NCBI RefSeq assembly: GCF_041860085.1
Contig: NZ_CP124747.1
Span: forward strand, 5,727,001 to 5,791,000
From: Schlesneria sp. DSM 10557
GTDB taxonomy: Bacteria; Planctomycetota; Planctomycetia; Planctomycetales; Planctomycetaceae
Reading direction: 5' to 3'
DNA: 64,000 bases
Shown: positions 17,739 to 26,956 of the stretch, in pieces
Numbering within the stretch: position 1 is the stretch's first letter
Layout of the letters: each line of letters opens with the position of its first letter
Notes under the pieces: generated by a model
The model's database searches: none
What the model was told of the DNA's origin: nothing
What the model saw: only the letters and a program-made list of their open reading frames with translations
Made by a program: the position numbers and the translations under genes

Positions 17739-19406
17739 CTAAAGTCGTCCGCTGCGGAAAATTCCGTAGATCAGCCAGATGGCCAGCAGACTGGAAAGGA
17801 GATAGATCGGCATGGTGACCCAGATGGTGCTCGCCCCTTTTGAGATAATCAGGGCCGAAGCGACAATCAGGGCTGCAATCACCATTCCGACGACCAGCCG
17901 GTTACTTGAGCGTTCCAATTCGAGGATGAAGTGATCCAGATTCCGATGTTCGAGCTGAATACGTAAGTCGTCGGTGCTGAGCTTGTGCAGCGTGCGGCTC
18001 AGTTGGCTTGGAAGATCGTGCACGCAGTGCCACATGTGCTGAGCGTCGGCGTAGACACGCTGTGCCATCTGCGCGGGCGAATAGCGCTCACGCACAGACC
18101 GTTCGACGAAGGGCTCCAGATGTGTTGCCAGGTTGAATTCCGGGTCCAGGGTGCGGCCGACTCCTTCCAGGGTCACAAGGCAGCGGATCAGCAGCATCAG
18201 GCTGCCCGGACAGCGAATCCCGTGGTTCGTCAGGATCGCCACGAAGTCTGACAGGACGGAAGCCACTTTCAGATGAGCCAGGTCGATGCCGTAGTAGTTC
18301 GAGATGAAATCACGGACATCGATTTGCAGCAGCGCCCGGTCCACCTCCATGTGTGGTTCGCCGATTGCCAGAATCAGCTTGATGGCGGAATTGACGTCCT
18401 GACGAATGATTGCCAGCAGCAGATCCAGAAGCTGCTCGCGAGTTCTTCCGTCGATCATCCCGATCATGCCGTAGTCGAGCAGGCACAGTGTCCCATCTCG
18501 CAGAATTCGGATATTGCCTGGATGGGGATCGCCGTGGAAGACACCGAACTGGAAGGCCTGCTTCATGAAAATACGGGCGCCGTTGGCTGCGATGTCCGCG
18601 GGACCCCACTTCGAATCGGTCAGCATCGTGAGCTGGTCAATTTTCAGGCCATCGACAAACTCCATGGTGAGCACTGCGGAGGTGCTCAGGTCGCCGTAGA
18701 CCCGAGGAACATACAGGGTCGCATCGTCCTCGAACAACCGGCTGAACTCGAGCATGGTTCGACCTTCACGATCGAAGTTGAGTTCACGGCGAATCGAACG
18801 TGAGAAGTGTTTGACGAGACCCGTCGGATCAAAGATGCGTGTTTCCGGAACATTCCGCTCGAGCAGAATGGCCAGTTCGTGCATCAGCAGAAGATCACGC
18901 TCGACATCACGCACCGCGTTCGGCCGACGGATTTTCACTGCCAGAGGAGTTCCGTCAAAATGGACTGCGGTGTGGACCTGTCCCAGAGACCCCGCGGCGA
19001 GTGGCGTTCGGTTGAATTCGGCGTACAGGGTGTCGACGGGACGGCCCAGTTCACTTTCAATCTGGGCGACGGCTTCTTCGGAGGAAAAGGGTGGAACACC
19101 CTCCTGGAGCTTTTGGAGTTCGAGCAGCATCTCTCGCGGGACAAGGTCCGGACGAGTGCTCATGACCTGGCCGAACTTGATAAAAGTCGGACCAAGCGTT
19201 TCGAGCGTCATTCTGATCCGCTCGACCTGCTTCAGGTGCTTGATCGGTTCAACCGGTTTCCGGCTGAACAGACGGCACCAGCGATACCAGACCGTCCGCA
19301 ACCCAATGCGGTCGACGAGATCGCCGAAGCCGTGATTCAGCAGAACAGTGACAATTTCACTGGTTCGTCCGAGATTACGGAGCAGCCGAAAAGGATTGGC
19401 TTCCAC
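17739..19406 (-). CDS. AarF/UbiB/ABC1-family atypical kinase
   Basis: A 555-residue protein. The family KxGQ motif is in FIKFGQVMSTRPDLVP, followed by the Ala-rich nucleotide loop LAAGSLGQVH, the VAIK-like Lys in LAVKIRRPN, the catalytic loop HGDPHPGNI and the DFG-like LDYGMIG. Two C-terminal transmembrane helices (RLVVGMVIAALIVASALIIS and MPIYLLSSLLAIWLIYG) anchor it, as in UbiB. UbiB proteins act as ATPases in ubiquinone or other isoprenoid-lipid metabolism. No quinone gene is next to it here. GTG start. It sits 34 bases after leuD. Confidence 0.9.
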   Translation of the reverse strand: MEANPFRLLRNLGRTSEIVTVLLNHGFGDLVDRIGLRTVWYRWCRLFSRKPVEPIKHLKQVERIRMTLETLGPTFIKFGQVMSTRPDLVPREMLLELQKLQEGVPPFSSEEAVAQIESELGRPVDTLYAEFNRTPLAAGSLGQVHTAVHFDGTPLAVKIRRPNAVRDVERDLLLMHELAILLERNVPETRIFDPTGLVKHFSRSIRRELNFDREGRTMLEFSRLFEDDATLYVPRVYGDLSTSAVLTMEFVDGLKIDQLTMLTDSKWGPADIAANGARIFMKQAFQFGVFHGDPHPGNIRILRDGTLCLLDYGMIGMIDGRTREQLLDLLLAIIRQDVNSAIKLILAIGEPHMEVDRALLQIDVRDFISNYYGIDLAHLKVASVLSDFVAILTNHGIRCPGSLMLLIRCLVTLEGVGRTLDPEFNLATHLEPFVERSVRERYSPAQMAQRVYADAQHMWHCVHDLPSQLSRTLHKLSTDDLRIQLEHRNLDHFILELERSSNRLVVGMVIAALIVASALIISKGASTIWVTMPIYLLSSLLAIWLIYGIFRSGRL

Positions 19407-19439
19407 AGGGATGCTCCGTTACTCGTGACAGACGACAAC

Positions 19440-20033
19440 TCAGGCCTTAAAGGAATTCATGTAGGGCAACTGCGCAGAGGACGACTTCACGGCGTCAGCT
19501 CCTTCGAGAAGTTGACCGAGAAAGTCCCAGTTGCCCGTGGTCAGTGAGGATCTTGCACTTTCGAGGATCGTCACGGGGAACGTCAGGTCCCCTGCCTGGA
19601 TCTGCTTAGCCATCAGGTCCACCTTGATCAACTGCACGGGGTTGTCCGCCACCATGCGATTCAGTCGATCCAGGTCGGCACGAGCAGCACAGACACAGGG
19701 GATGCCCAGAGTCGTGCAGTTACCGAAGAAAATCTCGGCAAAGGATTCGGCGATAATCGCCTTGATTCCCCAGCGCATCAGAGCCTGTGGAGCGTGCTCA
19801 CGGGAAGAGCCACAGCCAAAGTTGCGACCACTGATCAGGACTGAGCCTGACTTGTATCGTGGATCGTCAAACGGGTGGGACTTGTCCTGCAATCGATCGT
19901 CTTCAAAGGCATGCTCGCCAAGTCCGTCGAACGTAACGCACCGCAGGAAGCGGGCAGGAATGATGCGATCGGTATCAATGTCGTCGAGCAGCAACGGAAC
20001 ACCGGTTCCCGTTACCTGAGTAATGCTTTTCAT
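19440..20033 (-). CDS. leuD: 3-isopropylmalate dehydratase small subunit
   Basis: With LeuC it isomerises 2- to 3-isopropylmalate in leucine synthesis. Diagnostic segments are the N-terminal [16 protein letters not shown], the swivelling-domain motif [33 protein letters not shown] and GIPCV. At 197 residues it has a normal length. The ATG has GGAAA upstream. leuC is not adjacent. It is the second gene of the MFS-leuD-aarF-binding-protein run, a combination I cannot explain functionally. Confidence 0.95.
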   Translation of the reverse strand: MKSITQVTGTGVPLLLDDIDTDRIIPARFLRCVTFDGLGEHAFEDDRLQDKSHPFDDPRYKSGSVLISGRNFGCGSSREHAPQALMRWGIKAIIAESFAEIFFGNCTTLGIPCVCAARADLDRLNRMVADNPVQLIKVDLMAKQIQAGDLTFPVTILESARSSLTTGNWDFLGQLLEGADAVKSSSAQLPYMNSFKA

Positions 20034-20076
20034 AATCGTTTCCAGTCAATGAAGAGGCTATTCGCAGAATATCAGA

Positions 20077-21624
20077 TCAGTCGTGCTCGGGCTTCGGTTC
20101 TGGCAGGAAGCACGACAGAATGAGATTGAGGAGGAACAACGTGCCAGCCACCCCCGCAGCGACATAGGCGGTCTTGGCTTCCGGTGATGCTCCGGGAACA
20201 AATGATTGAAGTGCAAGATATTGCGTGACGGCGGCGAATGGCGTTCCAATCATCCGGCCGCCAATGTTCGCGGCGAAGCTCTCACCAGTGCCACGCAGGT
20301 GCATCGGATAGGCATGCGGCAGGTAGTTACCCCAGAAGCTGAACTGGGCTACGGTGAAGAATCCGGCAAGGAAAATCCCGATTCCCAGCAACGAGATATG
20401 TAATCCGTGGAACCCGGGGATCCAACTGATATCGGCGCTGAAGAAAGTCGTGTCTTTCCCTTGAGCGAACGCGATGAAGATCAGCGGCGTGAGGATCAGT
20501 CCTGGAATCAGGAAGACACGGAGCAGGTTCCTGCGGCTGGCGAAGACGACCACAAGCGCTGCCAGGGCAAAACGGCCGACAAGACCTCCAATTTCCTGGG
20601 CCTTCGTGTACTCGGCGGCTTTCTCCTGGCGAGCCTTGCCGGCGGCTTGACCAGCGGCTGCCTTGGCTTTATCCGCGGCGTCCTCCTGGCCTGCTGCGCT
20701 GGCAAGGGCTTTTTCTTTTGCCGCGCTGGCGCGTGTCTCCATTTCTGCTTTCACGGCATCGATTCCACCGACGATCTGTGGCATCTGCTGAATCGCACCG
20801 AAAGCGACTCCGTAGCTGCAGGCAAACATGGCGGTCGTCACGAGAGTCGTGGTTCGCAGTTCGGCAGAGAACAGCTCAGCAATACTGGGGCGACGCAGTG
20901 TTCCAGCAGCTTTCTTCTGGGCCCACGTGGGGGACTCGGGAAGAAATGGGCGGATGATGATCAGAGGGATGGCCGGAATAATACCGGACATCAGCGTGTA
21001 TCTCCATGCGGCGTGTGGATCAGCGATTTCCCCACCGAACAGATTTAAGAATCCAGGCAAAACGATCTGCGGCAACTTGCCGGCGTAGACAAGAATCAGT
21101 CCGTTAGCAATCGCGACCAGCAATCCCCCAATGGACGAGAACGCCTGGGTATAGCCAAGTACCTTTTCGCGCTGTGTCGGGTTGTCGAAAAGTTCTGCCA
21201 GCCAGGCGACAGCGGCCACGAACTCGATACAGACACCGATGAACGTCGTCGTGCGGAAGAAAAGCAGCATTGGCAAGTTGGTTGAATATCCCGCTGCAAA
21301 TGCGGAGAACGCGTAGAGCAGGATACTCCAGGTTAAGACACGGCGGCGGCCAAGCCGGTCTGTCAGATAACCACCCAGCAGGCCGAAGATCCCCCCGCAA
21401 ACGGCAGGAACATAGAACAGCAAGCCGAACCAGAACGCGAAGAGTTCTTTATTGGCGGGTGTAATATTGCCGAGCTCTTTCAACGCAGGCGCAATGACGA
21501 GCGGCAGCATCAAGAGTTCGTAGATATCGAATGCGAATCCAATTGCCGCGATAATACAGATCAGCCATTGCGTACTGGTCAGTCGAAGCGGCTCAGCAGA
21601 AGTAGACGGGGCGGGAGCGGACAT
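20077..21624 (-). CDS. MFS transporter with a long Ala/Lys-rich central insert
   Basis: A 515-residue inner-membrane carrier with about 12 hydrophobic spans. The MFS motif A between TM2 and TM3 is GGYLTDRLGRRRVL, and the N-terminal half resembles sugar/aromatic-acid:proton symporters (SP/AAHS-like: FAFDIYELLMLPLV). Residues 291-344, in the loop after TM7, are almost entirely Ala, Lys, Glu and Gln (e.g. AAKEKALASAAGQEDAADKA) and should be a charged helix. Normal MFS proteins lack this. GAGGAG precedes the ATG, and the gene starts a minus-strand run that continues with leuD 44 bases later. The substrate is unknown. Confidence 0.87.
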   Translation of the reverse strand: MSAPAPSTSAEPLRLTSTQWLICIIAAIGFAFDIYELLMLPLVIAPALKELGNITPANKELFAFWFGLLFYVPAVCGGIFGLLGGYLTDRLGRRRVLTWSILLYAFSAFAAGYSTNLPMLLFFRTTTFIGVCIEFVAAVAWLAELFDNPTQREKVLGYTQAFSSIGGLLVAIANGLILVYAGKLPQIVLPGFLNLFGGEIADPHAAWRYTLMSGIIPAIPLIIIRPFLPESPTWAQKKAAGTLRRPSIAELFSAELRTTTLVTTAMFACSYGVAFGAIQQMPQIVGGIDAVKAEMETRASAAKEKALASAAGQEDAADKAKAAAGQAAGKARQEKAAEYTKAQEIGGLVGRFALAALVVVFASRRNLLRVFLIPGLILTPLIFIAFAQGKDTTFFSADISWIPGFHGLHISLLGIGIFLAGFFTVAQFSFWGNYLPHAYPMHLRGTGESFAANIGGRMIGTPFAAVTQYLALQSFVPGASPEAKTAYVAAGVAGTLFLLNLILSCFLPEPKPEHD

Positions 21625-21854
21625 GAAAACTCCTCAGAGGGTGTCTCTCGGCAGGATGGAACGGCAGGGACGCGGAACCCAGAGTTTAAGCCCTGCGCGC
21701 TTCACCCACAACTAAGACGCGATGTAAGGACCAAACAGGCCAGACAAGGCGCCCGATAATCGTCAGGAGCGGAATCGCGGCTTGCCGACTTTGGCTATCG
21801 TCGCGATTGCGATGCCTCAAAAATGAGAATTCTCCTGACACGAAACCACTTGCT

Positions 21855-21883
21855 TTGACAGGCGAATTCCACATGGATAGGAT
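21855..21883 (+). promoter_or_regulatory. Sigma-70-like promoter of the ATP synthase operon
   Basis: TTGACA (21855-21860), a 17-base spacer and TAGGAT (21878-21883) lie 45 bases before the atpZ start. This is the best promoter match in the window. The rest of 21625-21927 is the divergent gap with the MFS gene. Confidence 0.75.
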
Positions 21884-21927
21884 TCCGACTTTCTGAACGA
21901 ACCTTAAGCCGTTGCTGAGGCTGGCAG

Positions 21928-22164
21928 ATGACGCAGAGCGATAATGATCGCGATGGTCGCAGTGCAGTTGCTCGGGGTTACGTTCTGGCGACGAGGGTGA
22001 CGTCCATCGGGATGCAGATGGCATTTCCTTCGTTAGTCGGCTGGTGGCTGGATACTCAGTTCAATACGGGTCCGTGGTTGCTGGTGCTGGGTGCCGCTCT
22101 CGGTTTTGCTGTATCGATGCTCGAGTTGCTTCGGCTGGTGAAGGATATGAATTCCAGGGTCTGA
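21928..22164 (+). CDS. atpZ: AtpZ/AtpI-family protein, first gene of the ATP synthase operon
   Basis: A 78-residue membrane protein with two hydrophobic segments. It matches the ATPase gene-1 (AtpZ) pattern: TRVTSIGMQMAFPSLVGWWL with a Gly/Trp-Leu-Asp motif, then GPWLLVLGAALGFAVSML and a basic tail. AtpZ/AtpI proteins are accessory factors thought to help assemble the c-ring or move Mg2+. It sits directly behind the operon promoter, 21 bases before atpI. Confidence 0.8.
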   Translation: MTQSDNDRDGRSAVARGYVLATRVTSIGMQMAFPSLVGWWLDTQFNTGPWLLVLGAALGFAVSMLELLRLVKDMNSRV

Positions 22165-22185
22165 AGTCTGGGGAGAAGGAATAGC

Positions 22186-22575
22186 GTGAGGGGTGACCTG
22201 CGTTCCCTGCTCTGGCGTCAGGCTTTGTTCACGCTGGTGATGGTTGGGCTGAGCGGTCTTGCTGCCGCGGTTGCATTTCAATGGGTCGGTCCCAAGGGTG
22301 TTGAAGGGGTTGTGATCTCCGGGTTACTGTGCCTGATTCCCGGTTGGCTCACAATTCTCATCGGTGGGCTCGTCAAGCAGGGGTCGCTTGCTGTTTATCT
22401 CGTCCTCGTGGCGATGATGAATCGAATGATCTTCGTGCTGGTGGGTGTGTTGGCGGTTAAGAATCTGCGGCCGGATCTAGGCTTCTACGAGTTTACGATC
22501 TGGTTGCTGACTGCATATATGGTGGCGCTGGCTTTGGAGACGTGGCTGGTCTTGTCACCCTCCAGTTCCGGTTGA
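22186..22575 (+). CDS. atpI: AtpI-like ATP synthase accessory membrane protein
   Basis: A 129-residue protein with four predicted transmembrane helices: WRQALFTLVMVGLSGLAAAV, GVVISGLLCLIPGWLTILIG, AVYLVLVAMMNRMIFVLVGV and FTIWLLTAYMVALALETWLV. Size, topology and position between atpZ and atpB support the AtpI assignment, although sequence motifs are weak. GTG start after GAAGGAA. Probably an assembly factor for the Fo c-ring. Confidence 0.65.
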   Translation: MRGDLRSLLWRQALFTLVMVGLSGLAAAVAFQWVGPKGVEGVVISGLLCLIPGWLTILIGGLVKQGSLAVYLVLVAMMNRMIFVLVGVLAVKNLRPDLGFYEFTIWLLTAYMVALALETWLVLSPSSSG

Positions 22576-22615
22576 GTCTGGCAGCTTGTGCCTTTTTGTA
22601 GGTTTGGCAGCGGAT

Positions 22616-23602
22616 ATGGATCCATTTCATCACGTACGAGACGGTCAAGTCTGGGAATTGCCCCGGTTTGTTCTCGATCTGCTTGGTCGCGGTGAGCACC
22701 TGGTGCTCCCGGGGCGATGGACCAAGTATATGGTCTTGCAGATCGTGGCTGCCGTTCTGGTCTTTCTTGTGTTCCGGGGGCTCGCTGGACGGGTCAAGAA
22801 CGGTACGCCAGTTAAGGGTGGCTTCTGGAACTTCTGGGAAATGCTGGCGCTGTATGTTCGTGACGAGATCGTCCGACCATCGATTGGCTACCCCCACGAC
22901 GATCATCATGATGGTCACGGCAACGCAGATCATGCTCATGCGGATCACGGAAATTCTCACACTTCACACGGCAGTCCGGCGGTCGTACTCAGTCAGTCAC
23001 ACTCCGGTGCTGACGCAGTACTCGCGGGTGGTCATGTCGCCTTGACCCCTTCGGGCTATGCGGCGGTTGATGTCAGTCATCCTGCCGATAAATTTCTGCC
23101 CTATGTCTGGAGTGTCTTTTTCTACATTCTGTTCTGTAACCTGCTCGGGGCGATCCCGTTGCTCGGTTCACCGACGGCAGATATTAATGTCACAGGAATG
23201 CTTGCTGCGGTGACATTCCTGCATGTGGTCTTTTTCGGTTCTCAAAAGTCAGGCTTCGGTGGCTTCCTGAAGTCACTTGTGCCTCATATGGATCTGCCCG
23301 GTCCGATCGCGGTCCTCCTGTTGCCGTTGATCTGGATCATCGAAGCTGGTGGTCTGCTGATCAAGCACGGTGTTCTGGCTGTTCGATTGTTTGCGAACAT
23401 CATGGCCGGTCACACAGTGCTGGGTGTCTTCCTGGGCTTTATTGCAGTCGTGGATGGGTTCTTGTGGAACCTGGTCACGCCTGCCAGTATCCTCGCTCAG
23501 GTGGGTGTCGGTTTGCTGGAACTGTTCGTGGCGTTCCTTCAAGCCTATGTGTTTGCTTTGTTGACGTCGTTATTCATCAGTGCGGCAGTGAATCCTCACT
23601 AA
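22616..23602 (+). CDS. atpB: F0F1 ATP synthase subunit a
   Basis: Forms the proton half-channels of Fo. The essential Arg is in VLAVRLFANIMAGH, with the C-terminal helix LLELFVAFLQAYVFALLTSL. N-terminal TM1 is YMVLQIVAAVLVFLVF. Between TM1 and TM2, residues 94-120 are a His-rich insert (HDDHHDGHGNADHAHADHGN) followed by a further Ser/His/Ala stretch, making the protein (328 residues) longer than E. coli subunit a. By E. coli topology this loop would be cytoplasmic. The start is the ATG at 22616 (MDPFHHVRDG); 22586 is an alternative. Confidence 0.95.
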   Translation: MDPFHHVRDGQVWELPRFVLDLLGRGEHLVLPGRWTKYMVLQIVAAVLVFLVFRGLAGRVKNGTPVKGGFWNFWEMLALYVRDEIVRPSIGYPHDDHHDGHGNADHAHADHGNSHTSHGSPAVVLSQSHSGADAVLAGGHVALTPSGYAAVDVSHPADKFLPYVWSVFFYILFCNLLGAIPLLGSPTADINVTGMLAAVTFLHVVFFGSQKSGFGGFLKSLVPHMDLPGPIAVLLLPLIWIIEAGGLLIKHGVLAVRLFANIMAGHTVLGVFLGFIAVVDGFLWNLVTPASILAQVGVGLLELFVAFLQAYVFALLTSLFISAAVNPH

Positions 23603-23663
23603 TGTTTTCGGTTTGCCAAATGTCTTTGGGTTTGTCCCAAGTTTCCCGGTCAGGAGAGTTAAC

Positions 23664-23987
23664 GTGAGTCAGAATCTGCGAGTGTTGTGCTACGGTATCG
23701 CTTTGGTTTTCGCTTTCGCCGCGCCCGCTTTCGCCGCTGAAGGTGGTGCTGGTGGAATTCACTTTTCCGCTGCTTTCGGTGCCGCTGTTGTGATCTGTGG
23801 TGCTGCTTACGGTATCGGCCGTATCGGTGTTGCCGCTGTCGAAGGGATGGCTCGTCAGCCAGAAGTCGCTGGCAGCATCCAGACCGCCATGATCATTGCA
23901 GCCGCTCTGATCGAAGGTGCGACGTTCTTCGCCCTGATCGTCTGCATGCTCAACAACACTGGCTACCGTCCTTACATCGCTCAGTGA
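23664..23987 (+). CDS. atpE: F0F1 ATP synthase subunit c, with a signal-peptide-like N-terminus
   Basis: A 107-residue proteolipid. Residues 1-27 look like a signal peptide (VLCYGIALVFAFAAPAFAAE); the mature part has the two c-ring helices. The loop is GMARQPEVAG, and the ion-carrying Glu is in AALIEGATFFALIV. The residues following the Glu are Gly-Ala rather than Ser/Thr, and the helix-1 position corresponding to the Na+-ligating Gln of Ilyobacter is Ile. Proton coupling is therefore inferred. The GTG at 23664 is chosen because CAGGAGAG stands a few bases upstream. Its stop overlaps possible upstream starts of atpF. Confidence 0.93.
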   Translation: MSQNLRVLCYGIALVFAFAAPAFAAEGGAGGIHFSAAFGAAVVICGAAYGIGRIGVAAVEGMARQPEVAGSIQTAMIIAAALIEGATFFALIVCMLNNTGYRPYIAQ

Positions 23988-24034
23988 TGCTTGTCCCTAT
24001 CGTCCGTACTGTTTCTTGTCTGAGAGTTCTGGGT

Positions 24035-24709
24035 ATGTTTCGGATCATCTCGCAATTTGTTGCTGTGGCCATGGTGTGCGTTGCGTTGCATGCACCTCAG
24101 GTTGCATTCGCGGCGGATCCTGTCCATGCGGATGCACATGGAGACGCGGCGCATACTCCTGACGGTGCCCATGGTGACGCACACGCTGAGGGCGGGCACG
24201 GGGAGCACGGCGGGTTGCCAATGACATTCAGCAAGGATCTTGCTTTTTTCTCATTGATTACCTTTGCCGTTTACCTGGTCGTGCTTCGAGTCGGTGCCTG
24301 GGGGCCACTCAGGGCAGGTTTGAGCGAGCGGGAACGAGGCATTCAGCAGAACATTGCTGACGCCGAAGTATCTCGCACCAAAGCCGAGGCACTGCTCAAA
24401 GAACACGAACTGAAGCTTGCCAAGGTGCAGGAAGAAGTCCGTGAGATCCTGGCGGAAGCCCGCCGGGATGCTGAGCACACCAAGCAAGAGATTCTTGCAA
24501 CGGCCCAGAAGGAAGCAGACGCTTCGCGGCAGCGGGCGATTGCCGACATCGAGCGATCACGCGATCAGGCGTTGACGGAATTGTTCGACTTCGTGTCAAC
24601 CAACGTCGTCAACGCAACCGAGAATGTGATTGGTCGGAGCCTTTCTGGCGATGACCATGATCGTCTCGTGAAAGAAGCACTGTCACAAATTAATGTTCGG
24701 CGGAACTAG
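24035..24709 (+). CDS. atpF: F0F1 ATP synthase subunit b, His-rich N-terminus
   Basis: Peripheral-stalk subunit of 224 residues. A signal peptide (ISQFVAVAMVCVALHAPQVA) is followed by a His/Asp/Gly-rich stretch at residues 31-60 (ADAHGDAAHTPDGAHGDAHA and on). The usual TM helix comes next (DLAFFSLITFAVYLVVLRVG), then a long charged coiled coil (ADAEVSRTKAEALLKEHELK to the C-terminus). The frame is open from 23984, where a GTG/ATG overlaps the atpE stop. I favour the ATG at 24035 because the signal peptide starts there and GAGAG lies upstream. It overlaps or abuts atpH. Confidence 0.92.
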   Translation: MFRIISQFVAVAMVCVALHAPQVAFAADPVHADAHGDAAHTPDGAHGDAHAEGGHGEHGGLPMTFSKDLAFFSLITFAVYLVVLRVGAWGPLRAGLSERERGIQQNIADAEVSRTKAEALLKEHELKLAKVQEEVREILAEARRDAEHTKQEILATAQKEADASRQRAIADIERSRDQALTELFDFVSTNVVNATENVIGRSLSGDDHDRLVKEALSQINVRRN

Positions 24710-24722
24710 GGAGTTGGCTGAC

Positions 24723-25367
24723 GTGGATTCGCAAGATCTCCGCACTCACATCTCCTCCGTGTTAGAAGACCCACGTGCCCAGTCGGTGGCGAAGGTCTAC
24801 TCACACGCCTATCTCGAATCTGCCGAGAAAGCAGGCGGGATTCCTGCGGCACTGGAAGAACTCGGGTCGTTCGTCACAGACGTACTGCAACAGAACCCCG
24901 AGTTTGACCAAATGCTGCGGGCGCAGGGGTTGAGCGTCGAAGCGAAGCTGCAACTGCTTGAAAAAGTTGTGGTTCCGCGATCGACCCCACTATTCGCAGA
25001 TTTTATTCGCGTTGTCGCAAATCACGATCGACTGAGTCTCGTCCCGCTGATTCATGATGCTGCCGTCCGCGAGGCCGAGCAACGCCTGAATCAGCAGCGA
25101 GTGCAGGTCACGAGTGCCGCAGAGCTCTCTACCGAGACGCTCGATGCCATTCGCAGTTCGTTGGCGACAGCATTGTCAAAACAGCCGATTCTGGAAACGC
25201 GGGTCGACCCATCTCTCCTCGGCGGGATGACGATTCGTGTTGGCGATACCGTCTATGACGGTTCCTTGAAAACTCAAGTAAAACAACTTCGCGTTCGTTT
25301 GCGCGAGAGGTGTCTGAATGAAATTCAACGCGGGCGAGATCGCTTCAGTCATCAAGACGGAAATTGA
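24723..25367 (+). CDS. atpH: F0F1 ATP synthase subunit delta
   Basis: Connects F1 to the peripheral stalk. The N-terminal helical domain ([20 protein letters not shown]) and the C-terminal beta/helix part with [20 protein letters not shown] and the hallmark [20 protein letters not shown] are clear. The start is the GTG at 24723 ([11 protein letters not shown]) after GGGAG; an ATG at 24693 would overlap atpF. The last 16 codons lie inside atpA, giving a 50-base overlap, and extend the protein past the usual family end ([11 protein letters not shown]). Confidence 0.93.
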   Translation: MDSQDLRTHISSVLEDPRAQSVAKVYSHAYLESAEKAGGIPAALEELGSFVTDVLQQNPEFDQMLRAQGLSVEAKLQLLEKVVVPRSTPLFADFIRVVANHDRLSLVPLIHDAAVREAEQRLNQQRVQVTSAAELSTETLDAIRSSLATALSKQPILETRVDPSLLGGMTIRVGDTVYDGSLKTQVKQLRVRLRERCLNEIQRGRDRFSHQDGN

Positions 25368-26844
25368 AGGCTTTCGCGGACAAATACAAACCAGTGAAGT
25401 CGGCCATGTCGTCGAGGTCGGTGACGGCATCGCGCGGGTCTATGGCTTATCGACAGCCATGGCTGGCGAAATGGTCGAGTTCACCAAGAGCGGCGTTCGC
25501 GGCCAGGTGTTCAACCTGGAAGAGAACTCCGTCGGTGTGATCATCCTCGGTGACTACCTGAAGATCACTGAAGGTGAAGAAGTCCGTACGACTGGCGCAC
25601 TTCTGTCGGTTCCTGTCGGGGAAAGCCTGATTGGTCGCGTAATCGATCCATTGGGTAATCCGCTCGACGGCAAGGGTCCTGTGCTGACCACCGAAACCCG
25701 TCCGCTGGAAACAACGGCACCAGGCGTCGCCGGACGTCAGCCGGTCAAGCAGCCGCTGCAGACCGGGATCAAGGCTGTTGACGCCATGACCCCTGTCGGT
25801 CGTGGTCAGCGAGAATTGATCATTGGTGACCGAAAGACGGGCAAGACAGCCGTCGCCATCGACGCGATCATTAACCAGAAGGGCGGCGACGTCATCTGTG
25901 TTTATGTGTCGTGCGGTCAGCGAGCCAGCTCGACAGCCGGTGTGGTGGAAGCTCTGACCAAGGCCGGGGCGATGGATTACACCATCGTCGTGAGTGCCTC
26001 GGCCAGCGATCCTGCTCCACTGCAGTACATCGCTCCTTACGCCGGTGCTTCGATCGCTGAGTTCTTCATGTATCAGGGTAAGCACACCCTGGTCGTGTAC
26101 GATGACTTGACTCGACAGGCGACTGCCTATCGTCAGTTGTCGTTGCTGATGCGACGCCCACCAGGTCGTGAAGCGTACCCAGGGGACGTGTTCTACTGTC
26201 ACAGCCGTCTGCTGGAACGTGCCGCCAAGTTGAGCGACGAGCTCGGTGGTGGATCGATGACGGCCCTGCCGATTATCGAAACCCTCGAAGGGGAAGTTTC
26301 GGCGTATATCCCGACGAACGTGATTTCGATCACCGACGGTCAGATCTACCTCGAGCCGGATCTGTTCTTCAAGGGTGTTCGGCCCGCCATCAACGTCGGT
26401 ATCTCCGTCTCCCGCGTCGGTGGTAACGCACAGACGAAGGCGATGAAGAAGGTTGCCGGTAGTCTGCGACTGGACCTGGCAGCGTTCCGTGAGCTGGAAG
26501 CATTCGCTCAGCTCGGTACAGAACTCGATAAGGCAACACAGCAGCAGCTTGACCGCGGTTACCGCATGGTTGAACTGTTGAAACAGCCTCAGTTCCAGCC
26601 GTTGAACGCAGCAGATCAGGTCATGAGTATCTATGCTGGTTCGAAGGGTTACTTCGACAAGGTACCGGTACCACGCGTTCAGGAAGCAGAAAGCAACCTG
26701 CTTCAGTTTATGCGAGAAGAGAAGAGCGAAGTCCGTGACGCCCTCATCAAGGGTGGGGCACTGGATGACGCCACCGAAGGTGCCCTGAAGAAGGCACTGG
26801 AAGAATGGCGTGACCGCTGGCAGGCGACCCAGGCAAAAGCGTAA
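25318..26844 (+). CDS. atpA: F0F1 ATP synthase subunit alpha
   Basis: A 508-residue nucleotide-binding subunit of F1, three per complex. The Walker A is [11 protein letters not shown], the family signature [20 protein letters not shown] is present, with VVVDDLTRQA-like [15 protein letters not shown] and the [16 protein letters not shown]-terminal domain. It starts at an ATG inside the end of atpH, with GAGAGG as ribosome site, so the two genes are translationally coupled. Two hairpins follow its stop. Confidence 0.98.
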   Translation: MKFNAGEIASVIKTEIEGFRGQIQTSEVGHVVEVGDGIARVYGLSTAMAGEMVEFTKSGVRGQVFNLEENSVGVIILGDYLKITEGEEVRTTGALLSVPVGESLIGRVIDPLGNPLDGKGPVLTTETRPLETTAPGVAGRQPVKQPLQTGIKAVDAMTPVGRGQRELIIGDRKTGKTAVAIDAIINQKGGDVICVYVSCGQRASSTAGVVEALTKAGAMDYTIVVSASASDPAPLQYIAPYAGASIAEFFMYQGKHTLVVYDDLTRQATAYRQLSLLMRRPPGREAYPGDVFYCHSRLLERAAKLSDELGGGSMTALPIIETLEGEVSAYIPTNVISITDGQIYLEPDLFFKGVRPAINVGISVSRVGGNAQTKAMKKVAGSLRLDLAAFRELEAFAQLGTELDKATQQQLDRGYRMVELLKQPQFQPLNAADQVMSIYAGSKGYFDKVPVPRVQEAESNLLQFMREEKSEVRDALIKGGALDDATEGALKKALEEWRDRWQATQAKA

Positions 26845-26846
26845 TT

Positions 26847-26912
26847 CCGAAAGCCTTCTGTTTCGGCAGGAGAACAGGAACAACCGGGAACATTTGACAG
26901 ATGTCCCGGTTG
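26847..26912 (+). promoter_or_regulatory. Two tandem RNA hairpins between atpA and atpG
   Basis: Hairpin 1 is CCGAAA/TTTCGG at 26847-26866 with an 8-base loop. Hairpin 2 is CAACCGGGA-CAT/ATG-TCCCGGTTG at 26881-26912 with one bulge and a 7-base loop. Neither is followed by a T-run, so they are not simple terminators. They may stabilise the 3' end of the upstream message or mark a processing site. Confidence 0.6.
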
Positions 26913-26956
26913 CGACACCGTCCCCAATTTGAAACTGACTGCAGTACAAGAGAACC

